Shown in pieces: positions 1-10,100 of a stretch of DNA of 64,000 bases. This stretch comes from Novipirellula sp052161655. Lineage in GTDB: Bacteria; Planctomycetota; Planctomycetia; Pirellulales; Pirellulaceae. The notes below the pieces were generated by a model, which saw only the letters and a list, made by a program, of their open reading frames with translations, had not been told where the DNA came from and did no database searches. Both the position numbers and the translations under genes were made by a program. Position 1 is the first letter of the stretch; each line of letters opens with the position of its first letter. The DNA is taken from contig NZ_CP197418.1 of assembly GCF_052161655.1 (NCBI RefSeq), positions 5,890,001 through 5,954,000 on the forward strand, read 5' to 3'.

Positions 1-1317
1 CAAACGCTGGTGGTCGAAGCCCAACAAATGTAGCATCGTGGCGTGCAGGTCATGCACCGAAACCGGATTCTCGACGGCTTTGAATCCGAACTCATCCGTC
101 GCGCCGTAGATCGTGCCGCCTTTCACACCTCCGCCCGCCATCCACAGCGAGAATCCCCAGTGGTTATGATCGCGGCCCTGGCTAGCGCCCGATCCGTTTT
201 GCCCCATTTCCACCGATGGCGTGCGTCCGAATTCGCCACTACACAGGATCAATGTCTTACTAAGCAGGCCACGTTGCTTGAGATCTTTGATCAGCCCCGC
301 GATACCCTGATCACATTGATTGGCGACATTCCGGTGGGCGGCTTTGATGTTGTCGTGACTATCCCATGGCTGGCCGGCACCGTGCCAGACTTGCACGTAC
401 CGCACGCCGCGTTCGACCAAACGCCGAGCCAGCAGCAGTTGACGATTCTGAGTCCCTTCTCCATACAGTTTTAAAATCGATTCCGTCTCCTGGCTGGTAT
501 CGAATGCATCGGTGGCTTCCATTTGCATTCGGTACGCCAAGTCAAATGACTGGATCCGCGCTTCCAGTGCGGCTTCGTCCGCACGCTGGGACAAGTGCTT
601 GGCGTTGAGTGCCTGCAGAACCTCCAGCTGAGCCCGTTGATCCGATTTCGATAAACGCTCGTTGCGAATATGACGAATCAGCTTGGTCGGATCGGAATGG
701 GCGGTGTCCACCAACGTGCCCTGATAACTACCAGGCAGGAACGCGGAACGCCAGTTACCCGCACCACCGACCGGCAGGCCGCCCGGACATAGCGCGACGA
801 ATCCGGGTAGATTCTGATTTTCGCTCCCCATACCCCAAGTTAACCACGATCCGAAACTGGGACGCACCAATCGGGAATGGCCGGTGTTCATCAACATCAG
901 CATCATTTCGTGGCTGGGCAATTCCGCGTACATCGAACGAATCACCGCCAATTCGTCAGCGCACTCGGCCACACGTGGAAACAAGTCGCTGATCGGCATC
1001 CCGCATTCACCGTGCTGTTTGAACTGAAACGGCGACGGAAGGGCCACCCCCGTTTTGCGTTCGGTTTGCAGGTTATCAAACGGCAACATCTGACCCGCTC
1101 GACGAGTCAGTTCGGGCTTGGGGTCGAAGGTATCCACCTGCGACATCCCGCCATTGAGAAAGACGTGGATCACATGCTCGGCACGAGCCGGGAAGTGGGT
1201 TGTGGGACCGGCGGTTGCCGACTGACCAGCCAACATATCGGAGAGCGCCAGTGATCCGACCCCTAGGCCGCAACGTTTAAGAAACTGGCGGCGAGGGGAG
1301 GTGAAGGAAGTATCCAT
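1..1317 (-). CDS. DUF1501 family protein with Tat leader (3' end cut by window)
   Basis: Reading the minus strand from the ATG at 1317 gives 439 codons without a stop up to the window edge, so the C-terminus is missing. The N-terminus carries a twin-arginine leader (SPRRQFLKRCG, residues 8-17) followed by a hydrophobic stretch, then the family hallmark FLNGGMSQVDTFDPK near residues 53-67 and later GEFGRTPSVEMGQNG and GRDHNHWGFS. DUF1501 proteins are exported, distantly related to the sulfatase/alkaline-phosphatase fold, and in planctomycetes are almost always encoded next to a DUF1549/DUF1553 cytochrome, as here: the PSD1 gene at 1379 lies just upstream on the same strand with about 60 bp between them. 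The substrate is unknown. Co-transcription with the PSD1 gene is inferred from spacing. Confidence 0.93.
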   Translation of the reverse strand, partial: MDTSFTSPRRQFLKRCGLGVGSLALSDMLAGQSATAGPTTHFPARAEHVIHVFLNGGMSQVDTFDPKPELTRRAGQMLPFDNLQTERKTGVALPSPFQFKQHGECGMPISDLFPRVAECADELAVIRSMYAELPSHEMMLMLMNTGHSRLVRPSFGSWLTWGMGSENQNLPGFVALCPGGLPVGGAGNWRSAFLPGSYQGTLVDTAHSDPTKLIRHIRNERLSKSDQRAQLEVLQALNAKHLSQRADEAALEARIQSFDLAYRMQMEATDAFDTSQETESILKLYGEGTQNRQLLLARRLVERGVRYVQVWHGAGQPWDSHDNIKAAHRNVANQCDQGIAGLIKDLKQRGLLSKTLILCSGEFGRTPSVEMGQNGSGASQGRDHNHWGFSLWMAGGGVKGGTIYGATDEFGFKAVENPVSVHDLHATMLHLLGFDHQRL

Positions 1318-1378
1318 AATGATTTTGCTCGTTGAAGGATCCTTGCGTGACGGATAAGTCATTGCATCGGCAGACCGG

Positions 1379-4255
1379 TCAGTCCAAGAAAATAAACTCG
1401 TTGGACGCCAGCATGGCATGTGCCAGTTGCGCCCATCGGTCGGTGGTCACTGATGTGGCAGGTTCGGCTGGCGTTTCAGTCGTGTCGTCATCGGCCGCGT
1501 CGTCAACGGCTAGGGGACGCGTGACAAAGGCGATCGCTAAATCGCGTTCTGCGTTGTCGGGCTGACGCAAATAAATCCGCTGGTACAACCAATCGACTCG
1601 GTCACTATCCGTTGCGGCTGCGTCGACGGCCAGCTTGGCCACCGCAGCAGCCCGGTCCTGAATGAAGGCGGAATTCAGAGCGTACAGCGTTTGCTGGGGC
1701 ACCGTGGTATCAGGGCGTTTGACCGTGCACGACGTCGGGTCCGCGCCATCAAACGTGCTGGACAAACTGGAAATGATGTCGCGATTGATGAACGCATACA
1801 CGCTGCGGCGAGGCACCACCGGATCGGTTTCCAGATCGAACGGTCGCCCCCCAATAGTCGTCGTGTCCAGTTCGCCCGATACGGCCAACAACGCATCCCG
1901 CATCGATTCCATTTCCAAACGTTTCCTCGGCATCCGCCACAACAAACGGTTCTCAGGATCGCGGCGGCGAGCTTCGGGATCCTCGACGGACGCCTGCTGG
2001 TAGACGCCGGACAGCATGATCCGGCGGTGCATCTTTTTGATCGACCAACCGTCTTCGGCAAACACCGTGGCCAAGTGATCCAACAACTGCGGATGTGTAG
2101 GCGGCGTGCCGCGGGTCCCCAGATCATCGGGCGTACGGACCAGCCCCAAACCGAAATGGTGCCGCCAAATCCAGTTCACGATCACACGCCGAGTCAGCGG
2201 GTTTTGTGGATCGATGATCGCTTCGGCCAGACCGCGGCGGCGCTGTCCATCGGCAAAGGGCGTCGTGCTGTACGGAGCCACAGCCGTCAGGAACCTCGCG
2301 GCGACCGGCTCGCCACGGCTGAGCGGATTGCCGCGAAGGAACACGCGGGTTTCGGGCGGCGTCTCGGATTCGGCCAGCACCATACCGCGCGGCGGCGAAC
2401 CGGGCGAGTTCAGGTGCAAGTCATGAATTGTGCCACGCTTGCCCGACAGTTTATCCGACACCGTGCGGTTGAGCAGTTTGGCGGCGACTTCGTCCGGCAC
2501 ATCGGTCGGGGTGCCGGTTTCGTATAGGTGCCGCCGCAGCTGTTGATTGATCGCGCTATTAATTTCGGTGTGTCGTGGATCTTCGTCCGTGATGATGTCC
2601 ACGGCCGGCGTCGCTTCCAATGACGCTTCATGCAAAGCCGTCAACCAGCCGAGGTGCACGTCGGAAAAAAGTTTGCCGTAGGCTTCGGACAATTCGATCA
2701 GCGATGCCGGCTTGGCTTCCTCCAGCGTACTGAGGACTCGCGGATTCCATTTTGGCGCCTCCACGCTCATGTTGTGCACATCTTTCAACTTCGCCGGATC
2801 GCCGTTCTCCGCTTTCAACGTCTGTACCAATTGTTCGCACGCGGCTTGGAATTGTTCCGCAGGGGTATCCTGCAGACGGACCCAAGCAAAGAACACCGGA
2901 TCCTGTTCGCTGAGCGAACTCAAATAGAGACGCCAACGATGCAGGACCACCGGACGCACGTCGTCGGTGCGGTACGACAAAAACGCTGCCGAAAGGTCCT
3001 GTTCGGGCACGCCCTTGGCCAAATCGGTTAAGTACAAACCGACTTGGCTACGCAACCGGTTTCGCATCACTTCCATCTGATCGCGAGCCATATCGCGATA
3101 GATGGTTTGTCGTTTTTCCAGTTGACGTTGGTAGTCACGCAGTGGGGCGGTCGGCGATGGGTCGCCCAGCACCGGCAAATCGTCGGGCGAATCACTGCTG
3201 GCCAGCGTCGCGTACAAGGCGTAGTAATCAGTGGTGGGAATCTCGTCGAATTTGTGATCGTGACAACGGGCGCAAGCGACCGTCATTCCCATCAGACCAC
3301 GCGTGACCACGTCGATTTGGTCGTCGATCAAATCATGCACGCTGCGAAACTGCATGCCGACCGTTAGGAAGCCCAGCGCCGCCAGGGCCGGATCGTTAGC
3401 AGGCAGGTCGAGTTGGTCGGCGGCCAGTTGTTGCAGGACAAATTCGTCGTAGGGCAGGTCTTCGTTCAGAGCGCCGATCACATAGTCACGATAGGTGTAC
3501 GAAAACGGAAACCGCGTAAAACCGATGGCCGAGCCGCCATGGGTGTCGGCATAGCGAGCGATATCCAACCAGTGACGGCCCCAGCGTTCGCCATAACGAG
3601 GCGAGTCGAGTAGTCGATCGATCACTTTGGCGAAGGCATCATTGTCGGGGGCCGCGTCGTTGACGAACGCTTCGACCTCGGCGGGCGAAGGAGGCAGCCC
3701 GATCAAGTCGAAACTTGCTCGCCGAATCAGCCGCCGGCGATCGAGTCGCGGGGCAAGCGTCAGTCCGTTCTTCTCCAACGCTGCGACCACGAAGCGATCG
3801 ATATCGGTGGACGCAGCGCCGATTGGCGTGGGGACATCGGGACTGCGAATCGGTTGATAGGACCAATGCCCCTCGAACTTCGCGCCTTCGTCGATCCAGC
3901 GACGCAGGATATCGATCTCCTTTGACGTGGGCCGCTTTTGCATTTCCGGGGGCGGCATCCGCATGTCCGGATCCTCGGTCGTCAACCGCAGAATCATCTC
4001 GCTGGCATCGGGATCGCCCGGCACGATCGCGGCCGCCGTACTATCGTCGGCGATGTCCAGCCGCAAATCGGCTTCGCGATGTTGTTCGTCTGGGCCGTGG
4101 CACTGCACACAGTACTCCGCCAAGATCGGTCGCACGTCGCCGCTGAAACTGATCTCCTTCGCCGTGGCCTGCAATCCGTAGAAGGCGGCCGCCAAGCACA
4201 GCGGAATCGCACCCCGGATCGCCGTGTGGCTGATAGGAACTCGGCAAGTTGTCAT
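1379..4255 (-). CDS. PSD1 and planctomycete cytochrome c domain protein (DUF1549/DUF1553)
   Basis: An exported protein of about 958 residues. The ATG at 4255 is preferred because GAGG lies six bases upstream and a signal peptide (IPLCLAAAFYGLQATAKE) follows; a TTG at 4300 would add 15 residues. The order is the classic planctomycete one: PSCyt1 cytochrome c domain with heme site CVQCH and a distal methionine region (DMRMPPPEM), then DUF1549 (DRFVVAALEKNGL ... ERWGRHWLDIARYADTHG), a second CxxCH (CARCHDHKFDEIP) and C-terminal DUF1553 (NWIWRHHFGLGLVRTPDDLG; MLSGVYQQAS). The family is thought to perform extracytoplasmic redox chemistry with its DUF1501 neighbour, but no reaction is established. 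The gene is followed by the DUF1501 gene at 1317. Confidence 0.95.
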   Translation of the reverse strand: MTTCRVPISHTAIRGAIPLCLAAAFYGLQATAKEISFSGDVRPILAEYCVQCHGPDEQHREADLRLDIADDSTAAAIVPGDPDASEMILRLTTEDPDMRMPPPEMQKRPTSKEIDILRRWIDEGAKFEGHWSYQPIRSPDVPTPIGAASTDIDRFVVAALEKNGLTLAPRLDRRRLIRRASFDLIGLPPSPAEVEAFVNDAAPDNDAFAKVIDRLLDSPRYGERWGRHWLDIARYADTHGGSAIGFTRFPFSYTYRDYVIGALNEDLPYDEFVLQQLAADQLDLPANDPALAALGFLTVGMQFRSVHDLIDDQIDVVTRGLMGMTVACARCHDHKFDEIPTTDYYALYATLASSDSPDDLPVLGDPSPTAPLRDYQRQLEKRQTIYRDMARDQMEVMRNRLRSQVGLYLTDLAKGVPEQDLSAAFLSYRTDDVRPVVLHRWRLYLSSLSEQDPVFFAWVRLQDTPAEQFQAACEQLVQTLKAENGDPAKLKDVHNMSVEAPKWNPRVLSTLEEAKPASLIELSEAYGKLFSDVHLGWLTALHEASLEATPAVDIITDEDPRHTEINSAINQQLRRHLYETGTPTDVPDEVAAKLLNRTVSDKLSGKRGTIHDLHLNSPGSPPRGMVLAESETPPETRVFLRGNPLSRGEPVAARFLTAVAPYSTTPFADGQRRRGLAEAIIDPQNPLTRRVIVNWIWRHHFGLGLVRTPDDLGTRGTPPTHPQLLDHLATVFAEDGWSIKKMHRRIMLSGVYQQASVEDPEARRRDPENRLLWRMPRKRLEMESMRDALLAVSGELDTTTIGGRPFDLETDPVVPRRSVYAFINRDIISSLSSTFDGADPTSCTVKRPDTTVPQQTLYALNSAFIQDRAAAVAKLAVDAAATDSDRVDWLYQRIYLRQPDNAERDLAIAFVTRPLAVDDAADDDTTETPAEPATSVTTDRWAQLAHAMLASNEFIFLD

Positions 4256-4320
4256 CGATTGCCTCATCTTCTTCCAATGCGATAAACGTTGTGTTTGCAA
4301 TTTTTTTTCGGTGATTTAAC

Positions 4321-4374
4321 CGTAGCCTAGGCTTCCAGCCTGGGTTCAATAGGCTCCTAGGCTGTCATCCTACG
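4321..4374. repeat. Palindromic repeat family R1, copy 1
   Basis: An imperfect inverted repeat beginning CGTAGCCTAGGCTTCCAGCC and closing with CCTAGGCTGTCATCCTACG. A second, nearly perfect copy is at 32022-32081. The right arm provides the TAG stop codon (4370-4372, minus strand) of the dimethylformamidase-like gene, so the last codons of that gene may have been set by insertion of the repeat. Confidence 0.8.
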
Positions 4375-5902
4375 GCTGGCTGATCGCTCGCTCCAAAAGG
4401 TTGCGGGTGATTTGCTGGACCCGTTCGTCCGGGCCGTGAGGGCGACTGCCATGAGACCACGGTAGCGTATGCCCCGGAGGCATGCTCAAGCCCTGCGACC
4501 AAAAAATCGTGGCGGCGTTGAATACATAATTGCCCTTGGGGCCGGGATAGATGGTGGCGGTCCAAGGAGCCGGATTGGTGCCGCCCTGCCAAGCGGTGCC
4601 TTGGGCAAGGACCTCCAATCCCGGCAGGTCCGTGGGCGGATCGCCATGGAATTCCCAGCCGATCAAACCGGGCACGCGGTCGCCCTGTTTCATTCCGGTG
4701 CCGGCAAACACCCAGTGATCGGGTTTGCTGCAGATCCAGTCACCGCCGCCGTTGACCGGACGCAGATTGCGAGCGCCCATCAGGTACCCTTCGTCGGGTC
4801 CGCGATGGGGGAAGGGACCGTTCGTTTTTTCGCGTAGAGCAGCCCATTGGTAATCGCCGCCGTAGGGTCCTCCGCGGAACATGATGCGGTTCGGTTTTCC
4901 ACCGCTGTTTGGTTGCAGCGGAGTCACCCAGCACACCGAATTGCCTGATAGGAACAGCAGGTTTACGCCCGCATCGCGCATCGCAACCACGCTTTCATAT
5001 TGGCGAATGTCCCAGTATTCGTCATGGCCGACACTCAGAAAGGCCCTGCACTCCAGCCCGCGATCAGGCGTCAGCATGTCGCTGTTGGAGCAGTAGCTGA
5101 CGTCGTAGCCCTGCTTTTCCAGCCAGTACGCCAACGGGAACTCATACGTCAGATAACCGCCGCTGCCCACCGACAAGGGATCGTTCACGACGCTCGTGTA
5201 CTGGGCTTCGCGACCATAGGGACGATCGAAACTGACGTCCGCCCAGGGGCCTTGTACGCCTTTAGGATGCGTATAAAGCGACGACTTGTAAGGCCAGCCG
5301 TTGTAGGCCTGCCAAGTATTATCGCTGCATTGAAACAGGATGTCGGCGGGCCGATCGTCGCGCACAATGAAGACCACATAACTTTGCCAGTAAGCTCGGT
5401 CGTCCTCGGGCACCAGCGTGGTCAAACGGCCAAGGTACACACCACTGAGCCAGTCTACGGGAATCGTCAGCTCGACCGAAGGCTGCCAGCGGCATTCGTG
5501 CAGCGTTCGCTCGTTAGGGGTCGGGACCGGTTGGGGGCTACCCTGAAACGGTCCCAGCGTCGTCATCAATCTCGCACCGCGGCCATCGTAATAACCCGTG
5601 CGGAAGATCTCGATCTGGAACTTTTCGGCGGGCTCCGTCGATACCATGAACTCGATCGTATCGCCGCCCGCGACGCTCTGTTTAGAACAATAACCTTCGA
5701 TCGCCGGCGAACGACAGCCATCGCTGCGATCCATTCGGACGCGGGTCAATTGCCAGTCGGTGGAACCCAGTTTTGCGTTTTCTTGTTGGATCCGATTTGG
5801 CTCTGGTGCCGGTGTTTGAGCAGCCAAGCGAGTCGAGTTTGCCACGCCAGACAAGACGAATACGGTGGTCAGCACGCCCCGAAACAATGGATGTGATTTC
5901 AT
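4370..5902 (-). CDS. N,N-dimethylformamidase beta-subunit-like exported protein
   Basis: A protein of about 510 residues from the ATG at 5902, chosen because it opens a clean signal peptide (MKSHPLFRGVLTTVFVLSGV ... AAQ); a longer reading from 5995 would add 31 residues without signal-peptide character. Family features are an N-terminal beta-sandwich-like part (STEPAEKFQIEIFRTGYYDG) and a C-terminal part with FIVRDDRPADILFQCSDNTW, AYNGWPYKSSLY, SVGHDEYWD and LFLSGNSVCW. In the characterised enzyme the large subunit carries a mononuclear iron centre that hydrolyses N,N-dimethylformamide. Planctomycete homologues are exported and their substrate is unknown. I did not map the iron ligands. It lies between the NHL and PSD1 genes on one strand. 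An R1 palindrome overlaps the stop codon. Confidence 0.82.
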   Translation of the reverse strand: MKSHPLFRGVLTTVFVLSGVANSTRLAAQTPAPEPNRIQQENAKLGSTDWQLTRVRMDRSDGCRSPAIEGYCSKQSVAGGDTIEFMVSTEPAEKFQIEIFRTGYYDGRGARLMTTLGPFQGSPQPVPTPNERTLHECRWQPSVELTIPVDWLSGVYLGRLTTLVPEDDRAYWQSYVVFIVRDDRPADILFQCSDNTWQAYNGWPYKSSLYTHPKGVQGPWADVSFDRPYGREAQYTSVVNDPLSVGSGGYLTYEFPLAYWLEKQGYDVSYCSNSDMLTPDRGLECRAFLSVGHDEYWDIRQYESVVAMRDAGVNLLFLSGNSVCWVTPLQPNSGGKPNRIMFRGGPYGGDYQWAALREKTNGPFPHRGPDEGYLMGARNLRPVNGGGDWICSKPDHWVFAGTGMKQGDRVPGLIGWEFHGDPPTDLPGLEVLAQGTAWQGGTNPAPWTATIYPGPKGNYVFNAATIFWSQGLSMPPGHTLPWSHGSRPHGPDERVQQITRNLLERAISQP

Positions 5903-5955
5903 GTTGGGTCTTACGAGAGAAACGTTGGAAATGATGGGAACGCGCATAGGCTTTT

Positions 5956-6016
5956 CGTCGCTACCTTCGCCAGAAGGTGGACAAGTACCAACCACGCTCT
6001 GGCGAGCGTAGTTACG
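5956..6016. repeat. Palindromic repeat family R2, copy 1
   Basis: Left arm CGTCGCTACCTTCGCCAGAA and right arm CTCTGGCGAGCGTAGTTACG form an imperfect inverted repeat between the NHL gene and the dimethylformamidase-like gene. The same arms occur at 47235-47308, so this is a dispersed element and not a gene-specific hairpin. It may act as a bidirectional structure in the transcript; that is inference. Confidence 0.8.
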
Positions 6017-6022
6017 ATTGCC

Positions 6023-7087
6023 TTACGGCAACGGCATCCGCAGCACGCGATGGTGGTAGCTGTCGACAACGTATAACCAATCACCGCGAACGGTCACGCC
6101 GTGCGGCCGCTGGAGTTTGAACTCGCCTTTGCCCAGCACGGTGGTCAGTGTCTTGGCAACGGGATCGTATTTACGAATCGTGTGATTCATATCGTCGGCG
6201 ATAAACACATTGCCATCGGGGGCAATCGCGAGATACTTGGGTTCCTTGAATTGAGCTTCCAGCGCCGGCCCGTCGGCATCGCCCGGCTTCCCCGTGCCGG
6301 CGACCGTTTCAATCACGCCCGAAGGACGAACGACTCGCAGGGCATTTCCGTTGCGTTCCACGATGTACAGGTTGCCGGCATCATCCATCGCCGCCGCACG
6401 AGGATCGACCAGGGGAGCCGCAGTGGCTTGCTGGCCATCTTTGGGGATGCCGCGTTGACCATTACCAGCCAAGGTCGTGATCTTGCCTGATTTCATATCG
6501 ATGGCACGGATGCGGTGATTGCCCAGATCGGCCACCACGAGACGCGATTTATCGGGCGTCAGGGTGACGGCCATCACCACATTCATCTGGGCCTCGGCTG
6601 CTGGGCCACCGTCCCCAGAAAATCCCCGCTGACCGGTGCCGGCGAAGGTCGAAATTTTTCCACTGGCCGCATCGATCTGCCGCACCACGTGATTGAGGTG
6701 GTCGGACAACAGAATGTCGCCGCTGGGCAGAATCGCCAAGTTATGAATGGCGTCAAACGTGGCGTCCGTGGCCGGGCCGCCGTCGCCCTCGTAGCCTTTC
6801 TTTCCCGTTCCAGCGATCCGTTCCAGTTGGCCCTGATCATCAACGCGAAACACGCGGCCGCCGATGTACTCGGCGATCACCATCTTTCCCTGCGGATCAA
6901 ATTCGACGCCGAAGGGGATGTTCAGTTTGTCGGTCGTCAGCGATTGCGGTGCCGGCGTGGGGGCACCGATCAATACGGTCACCTGCTCGGCTCGAACCAG
7001 CGAAGCCGGAAGGAAGACCGCTGTGAGGAGAACCGCGGCTAACGGTGACAATCGCCACGCAACAGAATTAATCAGAGAATGGTACAT
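6023..7087 (-). CDS. Exported NHL-repeat beta-propeller protein
   Basis: A protein of about 354 residues starting at ATG 7087 (MYHSLINSVAWRLSPLAAVL, signal peptide to about residue 34, cleavage after VRA). The body is a run of NHL-type units of about 45-55 residues recognisable by repeated blades: GTGKKGYEGDGGPA, GTGQRGFSGDGGPA, GNGQRGIPKDGQQA, GTGKPGDADGPA, each followed by a hydrophobic D-x-x-N-H-x-V/I-R strand (DHLNHVVRQID, DLGNHRIRAID, DDMNHTIRKYD, DSYHHRVLRM). This predicts a six-bladed propeller. The role is probably ligand binding or a lactonase-like activity; no catalytic residues could be assigned. It sits just downstream of the heme dehydrogenase gene, which suggests a shared pathway. 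Confidence 0.9.
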   Translation of the reverse strand: MYHSLINSVAWRLSPLAAVLLTAVFLPASLVRAEQVTVLIGAPTPAPQSLTTDKLNIPFGVEFDPQGKMVIAEYIGGRVFRVDDQGQLERIAGTGKKGYEGDGGPATDATFDAIHNLAILPSGDILLSDHLNHVVRQIDAASGKISTFAGTGQRGFSGDGGPAAEAQMNVVMAVTLTPDKSRLVVADLGNHRIRAIDMKSGKITTLAGNGQRGIPKDGQQATAAPLVDPRAAAMDDAGNLYIVERNGNALRVVRPSGVIETVAGTGKPGDADGPALEAQFKEPKYLAIAPDGNVFIADDMNHTIRKYDPVAKTLTTVLGKGEFKLQRPHGVTVRGDWLYVVDSYHHRVLRMPLP

Positions 7088-7167
7088 CGGGTGTAAATCT
7101 TTCAAGCTGGTGTGACCGGCATTCCGCCGTTTAGCACGGGAGTGTGAAACGATGTTTTCAAATGTCG

Positions 7168-10100
7168 CTACGGTTGTTGGGCCGGCGGGGTGCTGCTGAC
7201 GGCATCACCGTGCCGTAGCGTCAGCAGGTACTCCACCAGATCGGCTAATTGTTGCGAGCTGAAATCTGCCACCAGTCCCTCTGGCATCAGAGAAACATTT
7301 TGAGCACGCTCGGATTCCACTTCGTCGGCGGCAAAGGTCACATGTTGACCGGTGGCGATGCCCATCGTGATCTGGCCATCTTGTCGATCGATCACGAGAC
7401 CGCTCAGTACGCGACCATCTTCCAACAGGAAGGTGTGGGCGACGAAGTTGTAGTTGATCGCACCGCTGGGATACTGGATGTGATACAGAATTTCCGTCGG
7501 CCCATACTTCATGCCGATCGACGATAAGTCGGGGCCCACCAGCGTTCCTGAGCCGTCCACGTGATGGCAACGGGCACAGGCGGCGACTTGGTGGGTGGCG
7601 AACCATTGCCGTCCGCGATCAGGATCGCCTTGCAGGGCCAGCACCGTTTGGACATCGTGGATTTTCTTGCCGCCCTCCAACACTTTGTGCGGTAACGCCT
7701 CTTCAGCCAGTTGCCGGATCCGGCGATCGGCATGGTTGTGCAACAGGAAAGAAAGTTCACCGTTCAGATCTCTAGGAAAAGATCCCTCGCGATAGACTGG
7801 CAAGATCCGCTGGACACCCTTGATCGATGCGGTTAACAACTGCAGTGCACGGCGTCGCACATCCAGCGGCATGTCGTTGCTGGTGAGGACGTCCACCAGC
7901 AAGTCATCGGCGGCCGCGCCGCCCAACTGAGTGTTCGCGTCCAGGGCGGCCAATGCGATCGGTCCGCCGCTGGACTGATTCCGAGCCACGTCGATCCACT
8001 GTCTGATGGCTGCTTGAGCGGGCTGGTGCTGTAAGTCGCCCAACGCGGCCACCGCAGCGGCACGCACGGGAACGTCGACCGTGTCGGCGTGAGCCAACTT
8101 CAACAGTGACGGACCGAACTTGGTCAGTCCGCCGCGAGCGATCGCGGTTATTGCGTCCTGCTGCAACGCGGGATCTTGCAAAGCCGCGGCGAACAAATCT
8201 TTTAGCGAAGCGGTGTCGGCCAATTCCTGCCAGGGACCATCCAACCGGCGGCCTAATCGTTTCAAGATTTCACGCCGGCCGGATACGTCAACAGCGCCAG
8301 CCGAGTAACGCTCGATCAGCAGTTGTCCGGCACGACTGTCGTCCAATTCAGATAACGCGATCGTGGCGGCTTGTTCGACCGACGGTGAATCGTTGGCTGC
8401 CAAAATCTTCGTCATCGCGGGCAGCGACTCGTGACGCTGCAGGGCCCACGCCAACCCGATCACCTGGCCGGCGGAATTCGATGGCGGCAGCGTGTCGTCC
8501 GGACGTAGGAAAGCGTCGTTGGTGCCGATCGGATAGTACGGCGGCACGGCGATCGGGTGGTTGTCCCAACCAGCATCGATCGCTCGTTCGGCCAAGCGGT
8601 CGAACAACTCGTTCAGGTCAGCTGTGGAGCGGTCGACCAACGCGGCTCGCACGGCTTCCAGATAATACCGGTCGCGGCCATCCCAACGGTCGGCTAGTTC
8701 TAGCAACGCATCGCCCAGCTCTTCGCTAGGGACATTGCGCAGCGCCATTAGTAACGCTCGACGCACCCCGGCATCAGGATCGTTCGTCAATGGCAACAGT
8801 TGATCCAGGTAAGTCATGGCCGGTGACACCAGATCCGTTCCCTCGGGCGAGGCCACCAACCATTCACGCTGTGTATCGCGGGCCAGCAGTTGCACAGCCG
8901 TCTCGCGGATTCGCGGATCCGGATCGCTCAACGCGGCCAGCACGTCTTCGCGCTCGGTGCCGGGCAGGGCGTCCAGTACATGCAGCACTCGGGCACGGAC
9001 GTGCGCTGGGGCCTGACGAAACAACGTCAGCAACTGCGGCCGCACGGTCGCGCCTTCAGTCACCAAACGATCGCGAGCTGCCAGCCGGGTGACTGTGTTG
9101 GGCGACTGCAGATCGGCCAGCAGCCCCGCCACGGAATCGGCGGTATCGCCCAGCGCGGGACGCTTGCTGGTTGACTCAGTCGGCTGTGCGCTCAGCCGGT
9201 AGATGCGGCCTGTGGTTTGATCGGAAAAACGATTGCCGCCCACGCCGGCGTCGTACCAGTCGCAAACAAACACCGAGCCGTCCGGTGCCACGGCCACGTC
9301 GACCGGACGGAACCAGTCGTCTTCGCCCTTCAGCACAACTTCGTAATCGGTTCGGAAGCCAGCCCCGTGGCGATGCAGCGGGTGAGCGTTCACCTGCCGG
9401 GTTCCCGAATCGATCTGCAGCACGGCGCCGAAATAGCGTTCGGGTAAATGTTGTCCTTCGTAGACAGTCAATCCGCCCGGTGCACCGTTGCCGGTCCCGA
9501 CCAATTTCGGAATGATGCCAGGTAATTCTTCGGCCCAGTGCCGATTCGATTTGGGATGTTGGTAACCGTAGTTTCCGCCATCAATCACCCAGTACATTCG
9601 CGAGCCACGATTACCGTCGTCGTCATTGTCGGATCCAAATACGTTTCCGAACGAGTCGACGGCCGCTTCGTAATTATTGCGATGTCCTGAAGTCAACACT
9701 TCTAGCTGGGTGCCGTCGCGATTGACACGCAGCGTGGTGCCGAAATTGTTGCTGGACAATCGCCGGCCGGAACGATCCGTCACGTCAAACGTTGGCTCGC
9801 GAGCCTGCACGCGATCGGCTCCGTAACGGGCGTCACCGACGGTAAAGTACAGCTTGCCATCGGGGCCAAAGGTCATGCCGTGCAAACCATGGTCGCTGTC
9901 GACGCCGCGAAAACCGCTCAGCAATGCGTAACGCCGATCGGCCCGGTCGTCGCCATCGGTATCTTCCAATACCAGCAGATCGGGCGAGTGGCCGATGTAC
10001 ACGCGTGTGCCGGTTTGTCGGCCATCGGCCCAGATTTCCTCCACGGCTAGGCCCAGTGGGACCGGAAACAGATCGTCGGCGAAAACGGTCACCGAATCAG

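Noticed and set aside
1691..2527. Long plus-strand open frame opposite the PSD1 gene
   Set aside because: It is a shadow of a high-GC coding region: very rich in arginine and histidine, with no family motif and no ribosome site, while the minus strand encodes clear DUF1553 motifs.
5000..5896. 298-codon plus-strand frame opposite the dimethylformamidase-like gene
   Set aside because: The opposite strand carries a signal peptide and family motifs; this frame has neither and mirrors its codon bias.
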